In this document: piece by piece, positions 1 through 9,257 of the stretch
Layout: every line of letters begins with the position of its first letter
How positions within the stretch are numbered: the stretch's first letter is position 1
From: Rhodospirillales bacterium
GTDB taxonomy: Bacteria > Pseudomonadota > Alphaproteobacteria > Acetobacterales > Acetobacteraceae
NCBI GenBank assembly: GCA_025352665.1
Contig: JANXSM010000128.1
Coordinates: 38,039 to 102,038 of the forward strand
Length of the DNA: 64,000 bases
Reading direction: 5' to 3'
The notes under the pieces: generated by a model
Told to the model about the DNA's origin: nothing
Seen by the model: only the letters and a program-made list of their open reading frames with translations
Databases searched by the model: none
Made by a program: the position numbers and the translations under genes

Positions 1-117
1 GGCAGGAAAATGCCGCTCCTGGTCCCACGTGCTGGCAAAGGGCGCCAGCCGGTCGCGCGCAAAATTGCGGGCGGTGTCCTGAAACGCGCGCTGGTCCTCG
101 CTGAGACTGAAATCCAT
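1..117 (-). CDS. Acyl-CoA dehydrogenase, N-terminal fragment cut by the window edge
   Basis: Only the first 39 codons are inside the window. Read on the minus strand from an ATG at 115-117, the product begins MDFSLSEDQRAFQDTARNFA and continues to a WDQERHFP motif. This is the usual opening of the N-terminal helical domain of FAD-dependent acyl-CoA dehydrogenases, which oxidise acyl-CoA thioesters to enoyl-CoA in fatty-acid or branched-chain amino-acid breakdown. The frame stays open to base 1, so the gene runs off the left end. It is divergent from the hydrolase gene that starts at 255, so 118-254 should hold both promoters. The catalytic residues are outside the window, so substrate class cannot be stated. 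Confidence 0.8.
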   Translation of the reverse strand, partial: MDFSLSEDQRAFQDTARNFARDRLAPFASTWDQERHFPA

Positions 118-254
118 GACGTTCCCCGGCCGGCTTTGTTACCGTGCAGATGCCTCATTGCAGACCAATCCCGCCCCACGTCAAGCCAGCGGGTCTTGCC
201 GCGGCGAGCACGGGCTTGGATGATTGGTCGCCGCTTCTGGCCTAGGAGAAAATC

Positions 255-1130
255 GTGTTTGCAGCCATCCGTGACACAAAGATCTATTTCGACGTCGACG
301 GCGTGGGCCTGGCCCCCGAGGGCAACGCCATGGTGGAACACCCCACCGCATTCGCCATCCACGGCGGCCCTGGCGGGGACCACAGCGCGTTCAAGTCGAC
401 CTTCGAGCCGCTGACCGACCGGATGCAGTTCGTCTATTTCGACCATCGCGGCCAGGGCCGCTCCGCCGTGGGCGACCCGGACCGCTACACGCTCGACGAG
501 AACGTGGAGGATATGGAGGCGCTGCGCCGCCATCTCGGCCTGGGCCCGATCGTCTCGATCGGCACGTCGTATGGCGGCATGGTCGCGCAAGCCCATGCCG
601 CCCGCTATCCGGATGCGGTCAGCCATCTGATCCTGTGCGTGACTGCCTCGCATGGCGGGTTCATCCCCGCAGCCCAGAAATTCATCGCCTCGCACGGTAC
701 GGCGGAGCAGAAGGCCGTGTGCGACACGCTATGGGCGGGCGGGTTCACCGACGTGCCGATGCTGCAACATTATTACGAGGTCATGGCGCCGCTCTACGCG
801 CTCTCTTACGACCCCGCGAAGGCGGCGCTGACCCGCGGCCGCGGCACCAACGCGCCCGAGCCGCTCAACCGCGCCTTCGGACCCGGCGGTTTCCTGCGCA
901 GCTTCGATCTCCGCCCGGAGCTTTCGCACATCAAGGCGCCCACGCTGATCCTGGCCGGCCGGCACGACTGGATCTGCACGCCGCAATTCTCCGAGGAGAT
1001 CCACGCGCTTATTCCAGGGTCCCGCCTGCGCATCTTCGAGAATGCCAGCCACTCCCTGCGCAGTGACGTGACGCAGGAGCTGCTGGCCGAGATTGCCGGC
1101 TTCGTGGCGGACACGCCTGGTCCGGTCTAG
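255..1130 (+). CDS. Alpha/beta hydrolase, proline iminopeptidase-like
   Basis: The 291-aa product has an alpha/beta hydrolase fold. The visible landmarks are an HGGPGG oxyanion-hole motif at residues 36-41, a nucleophile elbow GTSYGG with Ser105, the probable acid Asp238 in GRHDW, and His266 in NASHS. The HGGPGG plus GxSxGG combination is typical of the proline iminopeptidase (S33) group, which also contains esterases and lactonases, so the substrate is open. The start is GTG at 255, chosen because TAGGAG lies a few bases upstream. No signal peptide is seen, so it is probably cytoplasmic. The next gene, an ABC transporter ATPase, begins 37 bp downstream on the same strand and could be co-transcribed. 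Confidence 0.85.
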   Translation: MFAAIRDTKIYFDVDGVGLAPEGNAMVEHPTAFAIHGGPGGDHSAFKSTFEPLTDRMQFVYFDHRGQGRSAVGDPDRYTLDENVEDMEALRRHLGLGPIVSIGTSYGGMVAQAHAARYPDAVSHLILCVTASHGGFIPAAQKFIASHGTAEQKAVCDTLWAGGFTDVPMLQHYYEVMAPLYALSYDPAKAALTRGRGTNAPEPLNRAFGPGGFLRSFDLRPELSHIKAPTLILAGRHDWICTPQFSEEIHALIPGSRLRIFENASHSLRSDVTQELLAEIAGFVADTPGPV

Positions 1131-1167
1131 ACTGGTCCAGGCTGGGCACCGGGGAGAAAGACAATCA

Positions 1168-1959
1168 ATGGCCGCACTGGAGTTCACCGATGCCGTGGTG
1201 CGGTACGGCGCCGCAACCATTCTGGGTGGTGCTACGCTCAGCGTGGAAACCGGCGCCTTTGTCTCCATCGTAGGCCCGACCGGCTGCGGCAAATCGACCC
1301 TGCTGAATCTTGCCGCCGGATTGCTGGCACCCTCCGCCGGCTCGGTGCGCAGCCTCGGCGTCGAAGTCTCCGGCGTGAACCGCAAGGCCGGCTACCTGTT
1401 CCAGGGCGACAGCCTGATGCCCTGGCGCAACGCGCGTGACAATGTGGCGGCCGGCCCGCAGTTCGCCGGTGTTCCGCTCGGTGAGGCACGCCGCCAGGCC
1501 GATGTCTGGCTGGAACGGGTCGGCCTGCATGGCGCCGGCAACAAATACCCCCACCAGTTGAGCGGCGGCATGCGCAAGCGCGCCCAGCTCGCGCAGACCT
1601 TGGTGATGGACCCGCCGATCCTGCTGATGGACGAACCATTCTCGGCGCTGGACGTGCAGACCCGGCTCATGATGGAAAACGAGTTGTTGGCGCTTTGGGC
1701 CGGTAGCGGCGGGCCTCGCAAGACCGTGCTGTTCATCACCCACGATCTCGAGGAAGCCATCAGCCTGTCGGATCGTGTGGTGGTGCTGTCGGCCGGGCCT
1801 TCCACCCGGCCGATCGCTGCTTTCGACATCGACCTGCCCCGCCCACGCGACGTCGCCGAAATCCGCCATACCCATGCGTTCCAGGAAGCACACGCGCGGA
1901 TCTGGGACGTGCTGCGCGACGAGGTGCTGAAAACCTACCGCCGGAATGTCGCCGCATGA
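1168..1959 (+). CDS. ABC transporter ATP-binding protein, NitT/TauT (SsuB/TauB-like) family
   Basis: The 263-aa protein is the cytoplasmic ATPase of an importer. It has Walker A GPTGCGKS at residues 36-43, Q-loop Gln79, signature LSGGM at 131-135, Walker B ILLMDEP at 151-157 and H-loop His192. The LSGGMRKRAQLAQ stretch and the Q-loop context FQGDSLMPW are typical of the nitrate/sulfonate/taurine group. The ATG at 1168 is used because a GGGGAG ribosome-binding site precedes it; an upstream in-frame start at 1093 would overlap the hydrolase gene. Its stop overlaps the permease start as ATGA, so translation is probably coupled. The transported compound cannot be told from the sequence. Confidence 0.9.
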   Translation: MAALEFTDAVVRYGAATILGGATLSVETGAFVSIVGPTGCGKSTLLNLAAGLLAPSAGSVRSLGVEVSGVNRKAGYLFQGDSLMPWRNARDNVAAGPQFAGVPLGEARRQADVWLERVGLHGAGNKYPHQLSGGMRKRAQLAQTLVMDPPILLMDEPFSALDVQTRLMMENELLALWAGSGGPRKTVLFITHDLEEAISLSDRVVVLSAGPSTRPIAAFDIDLPRPRDVAEIRHTHAFQEAHARIWDVLRDEVLKTYRRNVAA

Positions 1960-2720
1960 TCACCCTCTATCGCGTGTTGCTGGCCACGGCCCTGCTGGGG
2001 CTTTGGTATCTCGGCAGTGCAACCGGCGTTCTCTCACCACTGTTCTTCGGCCGCCCCGAAAAGATCGCGGCCCAGGTGGTCGAATGGTTCGTCACCGGCG
2101 AGATCTGGCCGCATCTCGCCGTCACCATCGCCGAGACGCTGATGGCGTTTGCCAGCGGCACCATCGGCGGCGTGCTGGCCGGGCTTTGGCTCGGCCTCAG
2201 CCCGCGCAGCCTGGCCGTGCTCGACCCGTTCATCAAGGCCGCGAACGCCATGCCGCGGGTGATCCTGGCGCCGATCTTCGCCATGTGGTTCGGGCTTGGC
2301 ATGGGCAGCAAAGTGGCGCTGGGGTTCACGCTGGTGTTCTTCATCGTGTTCTTCAACGTGCTGCAGGGTGTGCGCGAGGTGTCTCCCGTGGTGCTCAACG
2401 GCACCCGCATGCTCGGCGCCAATTGTGTACAGCTGCTGCGTCACGTGTATTTGCCGGCAGCGATGAGCTGGGTGTTCAGTTCGCTGCACATCTCGGTCGG
2501 CATGGCCTTCGTCGGCGCCGTTATCGCCGAATACCTCGGCTCCGCCTCGGGCGTGGGCTACCTCATCCTGCAGGCGCAGGGCGTGTTCGACGTCGATGCG
2601 GTATTCGCCGGGATCGCCGTGCTCACCGCCTGTGCACTGATGCTCGATGCGATCGTGACAATCGCCGAATCGCGTTTGCTCGTCTGGCAACCGCGCGCGG
2701 ACATACCGCGCGATTCATAA
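1956..2720 (+). CDS. ABC transporter permease, NitT/TauT (SsuC/TauC-like) family
   Basis: This 254-aa inner-membrane protein has about six hydrophobic segments and a conserved cytoplasmic loop around residues 150-175 (NGTRMLGANCVQLLRHVYLP), which matches the EAA loop that contacts the ATPase in BPD_transp_1 permeases. The start ATG overlaps the ATPase stop by four bases. The substrate-binding protein gene follows after 12 bp. The three genes form a complete NitT/TauT-type importer for a small anion or heterocycle of unknown identity. No regulator lies beside them. Confidence 0.9.
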   Translation: MITLYRVLLATALLGLWYLGSATGVLSPLFFGRPEKIAAQVVEWFVTGEIWPHLAVTIAETLMAFASGTIGGVLAGLWLGLSPRSLAVLDPFIKAANAMPRVILAPIFAMWFGLGMGSKVALGFTLVFFIVFFNVLQGVREVSPVVLNGTRMLGANCVQLLRHVYLPAAMSWVFSSLHISVGMAFVGAVIAEYLGSASGVGYLILQAQGVFDVDAVFAGIAVLTACALMLDAIVTIAESRLLVWQPRADIPRDS

Positions 2721-2732
2721 AAGGAAATGACC

Positions 2733-3719
2733 ATGTTGAAACGCCGCAGCTTGATTGCCGCCACCTCCCTCCTGGCCATGCCCGCCATCGCACAGACGCG
2801 GACGAAGGTGCGTTTCGCCGGCGGCGGCGTGGCGCTGTATGGCTACATGCCGTTCTTCATCGCGATCGGCCAGAACCTGTTCGCCAAGCACGGCCTGGAA
2901 CCCGATGTCGCGATGTTCCCGGGCGGCGCGCTTGCCATGCAGGCCGTGCTCGGTGGCTCCAGCGATATTTCCTGCGGGTTCTACGAACACACCATCCAGA
3001 TTGCGGCCAAGGGCGGCAAGCTGACGGCCTTCGTGCTGCAGGCGCAGAACTCCGGCCTGGCGCTGGGCATCCGCAAGGATCTCGAAGGCGTCATCAAGAC
3101 CGCAGCCGATCTCAAGGGCCGCAAGATCGGTGTGTCCGCTCCGGGATCGTCGACCCATCTGTTCGCCATGCAGCTCATGGTGAAAGCTGGCATCGGCAAA
3201 AGCGATGCGGCGGCGATCGGCGTCGGCACCACGCAGACAGCGGTTGCCGCGTTCCAAAGCAAGCAGATCGACGCCCTGTCGCTGTTCGACCCGATCATCG
3301 CCGATCTCGAAAGCCGCAACGAGATCGTGGTGCTCGCCGATGCGCGCGACACCAAGGGCAGCACGGCAATCTTCGGTGGTCCCTATGCCTCGGGCTCGCT
3401 GTATGCGCAGAGCGACTGGCTGGCGAAGAACGAGGCGACCTGCAAAATGGCTGCCGATGCGATCGTCGAGGCGGTGACCTTCCTCAGGTCCGCCACCCCC
3501 GAACAGGCGATCGGCGCGTTGCAAAAGGGCATGTGCTTCCTCGGCGCCAATGTCTGCGAGTCAGCCTTCACCAGCAACCGCGAGGCCTTCAACCACGATG
3601 GCAGGATCACCCAGGCCCAGGCCGAGACGGTGAAGAAGATGCTGGCCGGGTTCGACCCCGGCATCGCGGCTGCGAATGTCGATCTGGGGCCGACATTCAC
3701 CACGAGGCTGGTGAGCTAG
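2733..3719 (+). CDS. ABC transporter substrate-binding protein, NMT1/SsuA-like
   Basis: The 328-aa product begins with a twin-arginine-free Sec-type signal (MLKRRSLIAATSLLAMPAIA, cleavage probably after AIA) and continues as a periplasmic type 2 binding protein of the NMT1/SsuA group, with GYMPFFIAIGQNLFAKHGL near the mature N-terminus and the DLKGRKIGV and GSSTHLF motifs in the middle. I chose ATG 2733 because AAGGA at 2721-2725 is seven bases upstream; the ATG at 2727 would be almost touching the ribosome-binding site. Its TAG stop (3717-3719) is the first part of the palindromic repeat that follows, so the native C-terminus may have been altered by insertion. Confidence 0.88.
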   Translation: MLKRRSLIAATSLLAMPAIAQTRTKVRFAGGGVALYGYMPFFIAIGQNLFAKHGLEPDVAMFPGGALAMQAVLGGSSDISCGFYEHTIQIAAKGGKLTAFVLQAQNSGLALGIRKDLEGVIKTAADLKGRKIGVSAPGSSTHLFAMQLMVKAGIGKSDAAAIGVGTTQTAVAAFQSKQIDALSLFDPIIADLESRNEIVVLADARDTKGSTAIFGGPYASGSLYAQSDWLAKNEATCKMAADAIVEAVTFLRSATPEQAIGALQKGMCFLGANVCESAFTSNREAFNHDGRITQAQAETVKKMLAGFDPGIAAANVDLGPTFTTRLVS

Positions 3720-3821
3720 AGCATCATCCGACCAAACAGTATCACTGTTCGGATCAAGATGCTCGCTAAAACAAAGAGCTAGAGCATGATCCGCGCGCCT
3801 ATCAGCGCGGATCATGCTCTA
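3717..3821. repeat. TA-bounded palindromic repeat, copy A
   Basis: This intergenic element begins TAGAGCATC and ends ATGCTCTA. It contains two hairpins: an imperfect one at about 3719-3764 and a perfect 17-bp stem at 3780-3796/3805-3821 around an 8-base loop GCCTATCA. Between them is CTAAAACAAAGAGCT, the core shared with other copies in the window. It separates two convergent genes and supplies the stop codon of the upstream one. It may act as a bidirectional terminator, although no clear T-tract is present. Confidence 0.85.
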
Positions 3822-3824
3822 GAA

Positions 3825-6170
3825 TCACCCGCGGTAGGCGCGCGCCTCGAGTGGGCCGGCCAAGATGAGGCTGCGGGCGTCACCAGGCACCAGCGACACG
3901 CCGATCATGCCGGCGGGCAATGGATACATGCCAGACACCGACGCCGAGACGGTCACGGTCGTCGGTGTCCATTCCATCGTGACGATCACCAAGGTGGTGG
4001 CGCCGGCGGCGCTGATGCCGTCGTCCTCGACCATCGTGAACTCGCTGCTGCCGGTGCCGCGCCCTGGGAACACCCGCAGGCAGCGGCTGGGCTCGTCATG
4101 CTTGGCGCTGAAGTCGAGGCTGTCGGTCATCGGCAGAATGCCGCCGCTGGCCACTGCCAGCGGCAGCCGATCGAGCGGTGCGGCCAGCACCGTCCACGCA
4201 CCGGCCGGCAGCATTTCACCTGACCAGAACTCGAACCAGCACTCGGGACCGGCTGGCAGATAGATTTTGCGCGAGCGGGCGCCGGGCTCCACCACCGGAG
4301 CTGCCAACAGGAACCGGCCCAGCATCAGGTCGTCGCAATCTTCGATCGTGGCGGGATCGTGGTCGAACACGGCAAACGTCGGCAACAGCGGCGGTGTGCC
4401 CGTGGCCGCGTGATCGTGCATCAGCGCGTAAATATAGGGCATCAGCCGATAGCGCAGGCAGATGGCATCGCGGACCATCGGAATGGCTTCGGGGTGCAGC
4501 CAGGGCGACGTGTAGACGCCGTCCGGCTTCCAGGAATTCATGATGAAGCGCGGATGTATCGAACCGGCCTGGGTCCAGCGAATGAGCAACTCAGCGTCAG
4601 GAATGGGGCCAGAGAAGCCGCCGACGTCATGACCTGTGTTGCCGAGGCCGGACAGGGACATGGTGAGGCCAGTGCGCAGATTCCATTTCAGGCCGCGCCA
4701 GCTGGTCTGGTTGTCGCCGCTCCAACTTTGCGCGTAGCGTTGAACCCCCGGCGTTCCGGCGCGCGTGATGGCGAACGGGCGCTCGCCGGGCTTGTGCGCC
4801 CCGGTCGCCTCGAAGGAGGCGCGTGTCATGAGCAGGCATTGCAGCGGGCGCACCAAGTCGAAGGACATGGCGGTGCCAAAGCCTGACACCTGCGCGTCTT
4901 CCTCGGAAAAACCGTATTCGTTGTTGTCGTTCCACGCGACGTCGATGCCGTGGCCGAGCACGTCGGTGGTGACACCTTGCTGCCACCAGGCGATACCGGC
5001 CGGGTTGGTAAAATCCAGATGCGCGCCTTCGCCGTCCCAGAACTGGCGGATGATCGGGTGACCTGCGGTGTCCTTCACATAGGCTTCGGCAGGTTCGGCA
5101 TAGCGCGGGTGATCATCCAGCAGGCACGGTTTGATATTGGCCACGACATGAATATCGGCCGCGTGGAACTTGCGCATCAGCCCGTCCGGATCGGGGTATT
5201 TCGACCGATTCCAAGTAAACACATAACGCTTCGGGCCGATCATCGTGTAGCCGGAACCGAAATGGAATGCGCTGACCGGAATGTTCTCTGCAGTCGCGCG
5301 GTCAATGTATTCCTCGACGCGCTCCTGCCCATTGGTGCTGTCGGCCAGTGCCATGGCCGTCTGCGAGAAACCCAGCGTCCAGCGCGGCGGCAATGCCGGG
5401 CGGCCGGTCAGGGCCAGAAATTTGCGGGTGACATCGACGATGCGCGGTCCGGGAAACACGTAATAGTCGAGATCGCCGCCCTCCGCCTCGAAGCTGCGAT
5501 ACAGGCCGTGGTAATTGTCATGCGCGCAACCGAGATCGAAAGCGGCATCGGCCATGTTGTCGTAGAACAGGCCCGAGGCGATGCCGCTCTCGCCATCGAC
5601 GGTGATGAGGAACGGCCAGTTCTTGTAAAGCGGATCGCCGCGTTCCGGATCGTAGCCCAGGCTGTCCAGCATGGTGGTGCGCAGCCGCCTGCCGTGCAAG
5701 TCGAGCGGCCCGGTCTTGTCACCAAGACCATAGTAGCGATCGCGCACATCGCGCAGCCAGGCGTGGCTGATCCGCTCACGGCCGAAACACGCAGCCTGGC
5801 TCTCGCGGTCGCGGGCAAATATTTGGCCATTGGCCAGCGACCAGGTGATGGCGAACGGGTCGAGCGTGATCGTCGCAGTCATCATTTTGGTGGACAGCGT
5901 GATCTGGTCTGCACCTTCGTGCAGCACGGCGTTGCCCTGCGGCCAACTCGTCTCGTCCAGCCGGTCGCGGCCTTCCCACGGCACATCGGTCTCGCCATGC
6001 GCCGGCACCGCCCAGGTGCGGCCGATCACCAGCGCGTCGCGTCGCAGAAACACCACGCGGCCGAGGTCACCCTGCAACAACGACACACGACAGGTGATGG
6101 TGTTGCCACAGTCGAGCAAAACTCCGTGCGAGGTGGCCGCGATCAGGCGGGCGGAACGGATCGGTTTCAT
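3825..6170 (-). CDS. Glycoside hydrolase family 31 alpha-glucosidase/alpha-xylosidase
   Basis: The 781-aa protein has the layout of GH31: an N-terminal beta-sandwich with the CFGxG-like region near 128-151, a TIM barrel from about 260, and C-terminal beta domains. The catalytic nucleophile is predicted as Asp415 in WNDNNE and the acid/base as Asp486 in SWSGDN, both matching the family. No signal peptide is visible, so it should cleave alpha-linked oligosaccharides inside the cell after import. It is the last gene of a minus-strand sugar operon and its ATG overlaps the ATPase stop by four bases. GH31 covers alpha-glucosidase, alpha-xylosidase and related activities; I cannot choose between them. 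Confidence 0.9.
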   Translation of the reverse strand: MKPIRSARLIAATSHGVLLDCGNTITCRVSLLQGDLGRVVFLRRDALVIGRTWAVPAHGETDVPWEGRDRLDETSWPQGNAVLHEGADQITLSTKMMTATITLDPFAITWSLANGQIFARDRESQAACFGRERISHAWLRDVRDRYYGLGDKTGPLDLHGRRLRTTMLDSLGYDPERGDPLYKNWPFLITVDGESGIASGLFYDNMADAAFDLGCAHDNYHGLYRSFEAEGGDLDYYVFPGPRIVDVTRKFLALTGRPALPPRWTLGFSQTAMALADSTNGQERVEEYIDRATAENIPVSAFHFGSGYTMIGPKRYVFTWNRSKYPDPDGLMRKFHAADIHVVANIKPCLLDDHPRYAEPAEAYVKDTAGHPIIRQFWDGEGAHLDFTNPAGIAWWQQGVTTDVLGHGIDVAWNDNNEYGFSEEDAQVSGFGTAMSFDLVRPLQCLLMTRASFEATGAHKPGERPFAITRAGTPGVQRYAQSWSGDNQTSWRGLKWNLRTGLTMSLSGLGNTGHDVGGFSGPIPDAELLIRWTQAGSIHPRFIMNSWKPDGVYTSPWLHPEAIPMVRDAICLRYRLMPYIYALMHDHAATGTPPLLPTFAVFDHDPATIEDCDDLMLGRFLLAAPVVEPGARSRKIYLPAGPECWFEFWSGEMLPAGAWTVLAAPLDRLPLAVASGGILPMTDSLDFSAKHDEPSRCLRVFPGRGTGSSEFTMVEDDGISAAGATTLVIVTMEWTPTTVTVSASVSGMYPLPAGMIGVSLVPGDARSLILAGPLEARAYRG

Positions 6171-7255
6171 GCGGTAACTCCTACGCGGGGGACCGCAAGC
6201 CCGTCAGCGTCGAACAGATGGATCATATCGGCAGGCAGATGTACGCGCGCCGTGTCGGCGAAGCCAAGCTTGGTCTGCCCGGGCAACTGCACGGTCACCT
6301 CAGACTCGGCGAGCCGGATGTAAGACAGCCCGCCCAACTGCTCCACCCCGGCCACGCCGCCCGCCAGCATATTGTGATCGCCATCGAGCCGGATATGCTC
6401 CGGGCGAACGCCGAGAGTGACGGGCTCGCCGACTTGCAGCCGCGTCCTGCGCGCCGTGGTTGTAAACACGCCGTGGCCAGGCAGTTCGACACTGACGCCT
6501 GCATCATCTAGCCGATGCACCTTGCCAGACAGCAAATTCATGCGCGGCGAGCCGATGAACCCTGCCACGAATACATTGGCGGGGTGGTTGTACAGATCGA
6601 GCGGCGCCCCCACTTGCTCCACCCGTCCCGCTCGCAGCACGACGATGGTGTCGGCCATGGTCATTGCCTCCACCTGATCATGGGTGACGTAAATCATCGT
6701 GGTGCGCAGCCGCCGGTGCAGATCGATCAGTTCGGCGCGCATGCCGACGCGCAATTCGGCGTCGAGGTTGGACAGCGGTTCATCGAACAGGAAAATGCGC
6801 GGCTCGCGCACGATGGCGCGCCCGATCGCCACGCGCTGGCGCTGCCCGCCAGACAGCGCCGTAGGCTTGCGCTGCAAATAAGGTTCGAGCTTGAGCATGC
6901 GCGCGGCCTCGCCAACCCGGCGCGCAATTTCATCCGCAGGAGTTGCAATGTTCTCAAGCCCGAACGCCATGTTCTCGAACACGGTCATATGCGGATAAAG
7001 CGCATAGGACTGAAACACCATCGCCAGGCCCCGCCGCGCCGCGGGCACATCGTTGACGCGCGTGCCATCGATTTCGATCACACCGCCGGACACGGTTTCC
7101 AGGCCGCAAATCATGCGCAGCAGCGTCGACTTGCCGCAGCCAGACGGGCCCACGAACACGGTGAACCCACCATCCGGGATGTCGAAACTCACCTCATGAA
7201 TAATCTTGACGTCACCGAAGCTTTTCGCGACGTCGCGCAATGACAAGGAGCCCAT
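6167..7255 (-). CDS. Sugar ABC transporter ATP-binding protein, MalK/UgpC type
   Basis: The 362-aa protein combines an ABC ATPase domain (Walker A GPSGCGKS near residue 38, signature LSGGQRQRVAIGRA, Walker B IFLFDEPLSNLD, H-loop in THDQVEAMT) with a C-terminal OB-fold TOBE region of about 120 residues, which is the MalK/UgpC/MsmK layout for CUT1 carbohydrate importers. It energises the two permeases encoded just upstream. Its ATG directly abuts the upstream permease stop (TAG-ATG at 7258/7253), and its own stop overlaps the GH31 start. Confidence 0.92.
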   Translation of the reverse strand: MGSLSLRDVAKSFGDVKIIHEVSFDIPDGGFTVFVGPSGCGKSTLLRMICGLETVSGGVIEIDGTRVNDVPAARRGLAMVFQSYALYPHMTVFENMAFGLENIATPADEIARRVGEAARMLKLEPYLQRKPTALSGGQRQRVAIGRAIVREPRIFLFDEPLSNLDAELRVGMRAELIDLHRRLRTTMIYVTHDQVEAMTMADTIVVLRAGRVEQVGAPLDLYNHPANVFVAGFIGSPRMNLLSGKVHRLDDAGVSVELPGHGVFTTTARRTRLQVGEPVTLGVRPEHIRLDGDHNMLAGGVAGVEQLGGLSYIRLAESEVTVQLPGQTKLGFADTARVHLPADMIHLFDADGLAVPRVGVTA

Positions 7256-8296
7256 CTACTTTACCCCCGCCGAGGCAATGCCCTGCGTAATATGGCGTTG
7301 CAGTGCCAAAAAGATGACCGTCACCGGAATCAATGTGACCATTGTCATGGCAAGCAGGAAATTCCATTGCGTGGTCAGTTCGCCCTGGAAGGCATTGAGC
7401 GCCAATGGCAGCGTAAAGCTCTCGCTGCGGCTCAGCACCACCATCGGCCAAAGAAACTCGTTCCACCGCCACATCACCGAGAAAATGGCGAGCACCGCAA
7501 GCGCCGGGGCGGACAGCGGGAGCACGATACGCCAATAGATCCGCCACTCCGAGGCATTGTCCATGCGCGCCGCTTCGATCAACTCGTCAGGCAGCGTCAA
7601 CATGTACTGCCGCAACAGGAACACACCGGTCGGCGTCGCCACGGCCGGCCAAATCACACCCCAAGGCGAATTGGTCAGTCCCAGGGTCGCTGCAATGAGG
7701 TAGTTGGGCACAAGCACGATGGTCGGCGGGATCATCAGCGTCGCCAGCATCAGCAGGAACACCGGCTCGCGCCCGGCGAAGCGGTATTTCGACAATGCGA
7801 AGGCCGCCATCGAATTCAGCAGCAAGGTGAGGATGGTCGCGACCGCGGTAATGAACACGCTGTTCCATAGGTAGCGCAGGAAGTCGAATTGCTCGAACAG
7901 TCCTGAATAGTTCTCCCACGCCGCGCGCAGACGCGTCACCGGCACTCGGCTGTCCAACGGCAGGCGGATCAAGGTCGCCGGTGCCGCGGGATCGACGAGC
8001 TGCGACTGCAGCCCCAGCCGGCGCACCTCAGCCAGATCGTGCCCGGCATATTCGCCGGCAGTGACGTGAAACAGCTTCAGGTTGCCGCGACCTTCGACCG
8101 CAACACTTGCTTGCTCGTAAGGCAGCAGCGTCGGCGGAAACACCAGCAGGCCGCTTTCACTTTTCAAAGAACTCAGCCCGAGCCACAACACTGGTCCCAG
8201 CATGACCAGCACACCCAGGACGAGATAGGCGTGCGCAGCCCAATCGGTCCAATCCCACCGCCCGAAGCCGCGCGTGGCCGCCAGAAACCTACCCAC
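7256..8296 (-). CDS. Sugar ABC transporter permease, MalG/UgpE type
   Basis: This 346-aa inner-membrane protein belongs to the CUT1 permeases. The EAA loop is visible as EAARMDNASEWRIYWRIVLP in the C-terminal half. A long stretch between the first and second membrane segments (residues about 50-130) would lie in the periplasm, as in MalG-type proteins with an extended loop. It starts with GTG at 8296 and overlaps the end of the partner permease gene by eight bases, which suggests coupled translation. Confidence 0.9.
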   Translation of the reverse strand: MGRFLAATRGFGRWDWTDWAAHAYLVLGVLVMLGPVLWLGLSSLKSESGLLVFPPTLLPYEQASVAVEGRGNLKLFHVTAGEYAGHDLAEVRRLGLQSQLVDPAAPATLIRLPLDSRVPVTRLRAAWENYSGLFEQFDFLRYLWNSVFITAVATILTLLLNSMAAFALSKYRFAGREPVFLLMLATLMIPPTIVLVPNYLIAATLGLTNSPWGVIWPAVATPTGVFLLRQYMLTLPDELIEAARMDNASEWRIYWRIVLPLSAPALAVLAIFSVMWRWNEFLWPMVVLSRSESFTLPLALNAFQGELTTQWNFLLAMTMVTLIPVTVIFLALQRHITQGIASAGVK

Positions 8297-9257
8297 GCTT
8301 CATTCCTCGCAACTGGATCAGCGTCAGCACCAGCAACACACCCGCCAACAACAGCGAAGCCGCTGCGGCCAGACCATACTGGCGCACCTGATCCGCAAAG
8401 CCCGTTTTGTAAATATATTGCACGATGAAGGTTGTCGCGGTGCCTGGCCCGCCGCCGGTCAGAACATAGACCTCATCAAAGATCTGCACCGCGCGGATCA
8501 ACCCCAGCACAAACACGACCAGCACCGATGGCATCAGCAAAGGCAAGGTGATGCGTTGGAAATGCCGCCACGGAGGTGTTGCGTCCATGGCAGCCGCTTC
8601 GTGGATTTCGGCCGGGATCGCCTGCAAGCCTGCAAGGAGGATCAGCGTGTAAAATCCCATATGCGCCCAGATGGAAACGAACACGCTCCAAAAGAAAGCC
8701 CAGTTGCCATGCAGCAGCCAGTTCACCGGGGTGATCCCGGCACCGATGAAGCCCGCGTTGAGGATGCCTTCGCGCTGCAAGATCCATTTCCAGATCAGCG
8801 CCACCACCACCGGCGACAGCAGCACGGGATAGAAGAACACCGCGCGGAAGAAGCCGCGCCCGATGATCTTGCTGTTCAGCACGATGGCGGTCAGCAGGCT
8901 GAACACCAGCATCAGGCCGACCTGGAACACCACGAAGCGCAGCGTGTTCCAAATGCCGTACCAAAACAGGTCGCGCCGACACGACGACGCGTCGAAATGG
9001 TTGGAGCAGTCCAGCAGCGAGGCGAAGTTGTCGCCGCCGACGAAGGGGCGCTCGGCCGGCAGCAGATTGGTGCCGCCGGTCAGCGCGTAATGCAGATCGA
9101 TCGCGATCGGAAGGAAGGTGAACACCGCAAACACGGCGAGGTTGGGTGCAACGAACACCCAACCCAGCCGTCCTCCGGAAAGTCGCCCCTGCGCCCATCG
9201 CATCGGGCGCTCGGGCAGGTTCATCAAGGCCGCAAACAGGGAAGCCAGAGCGTTCAC
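8289..9257 (-). CDS. Sugar ABC transporter permease, MalF/UgpA type
   Basis: The 322-aa protein is the other CUT1 permease subunit, with about six membrane helices and an EAA loop EAAAMDATPPWRHFQRITLP. I set the start at GTG 9257, where GTGA overlaps the stop of the binding-protein gene at 9254-9256; the frame stays open much further upstream but that part lies inside the binding-protein gene. An ATG ten codons later (9227) is an alternative. Together with the neighbouring permease it forms the membrane channel of the importer. Confidence 0.9.
   Translation of the reverse strand: MNALASLFAALMNLPERPMRWAQGRLSGGRLGWVFVAPNLAVFAVFTFLPIAIDLHYALTGGTNLLPAERPFVGGDNFASLLDCSNHFDASSCRRDLFWYGIWNTLRFVVFQVGLMLVFSLLTAIVLNSKIIGRGFFRAVFFYPVLLSPVVVALIWKWILQREGILNAGFIGAGITPVNWLLHGNWAFFWSVFVSIWAHMGFYTLILLAGLQAIPAEIHEAAAMDATPPWRHFQRITLPLLMPSVLVVFVLGLIRAVQIFDEVYVLTGGGPGTATTFIVQYIYKTGFADQVRQYGLAAAASLLLAGVLLVLTLIQLRGMKRG

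Noticed and set aside
1946..3769. A 607-codon frame on the plus strand overlapping the NitT/TauT permease and binding protein
   Set aside because: It is an out-of-frame, Arg-rich shadow of two well-supported transporter genes.
4950..6323. A 457-codon frame antisense to the GH31 gene
   Set aside because: The GH31 catalytic motifs on the minus strand are clear; the antisense translation has no recognisable domain.
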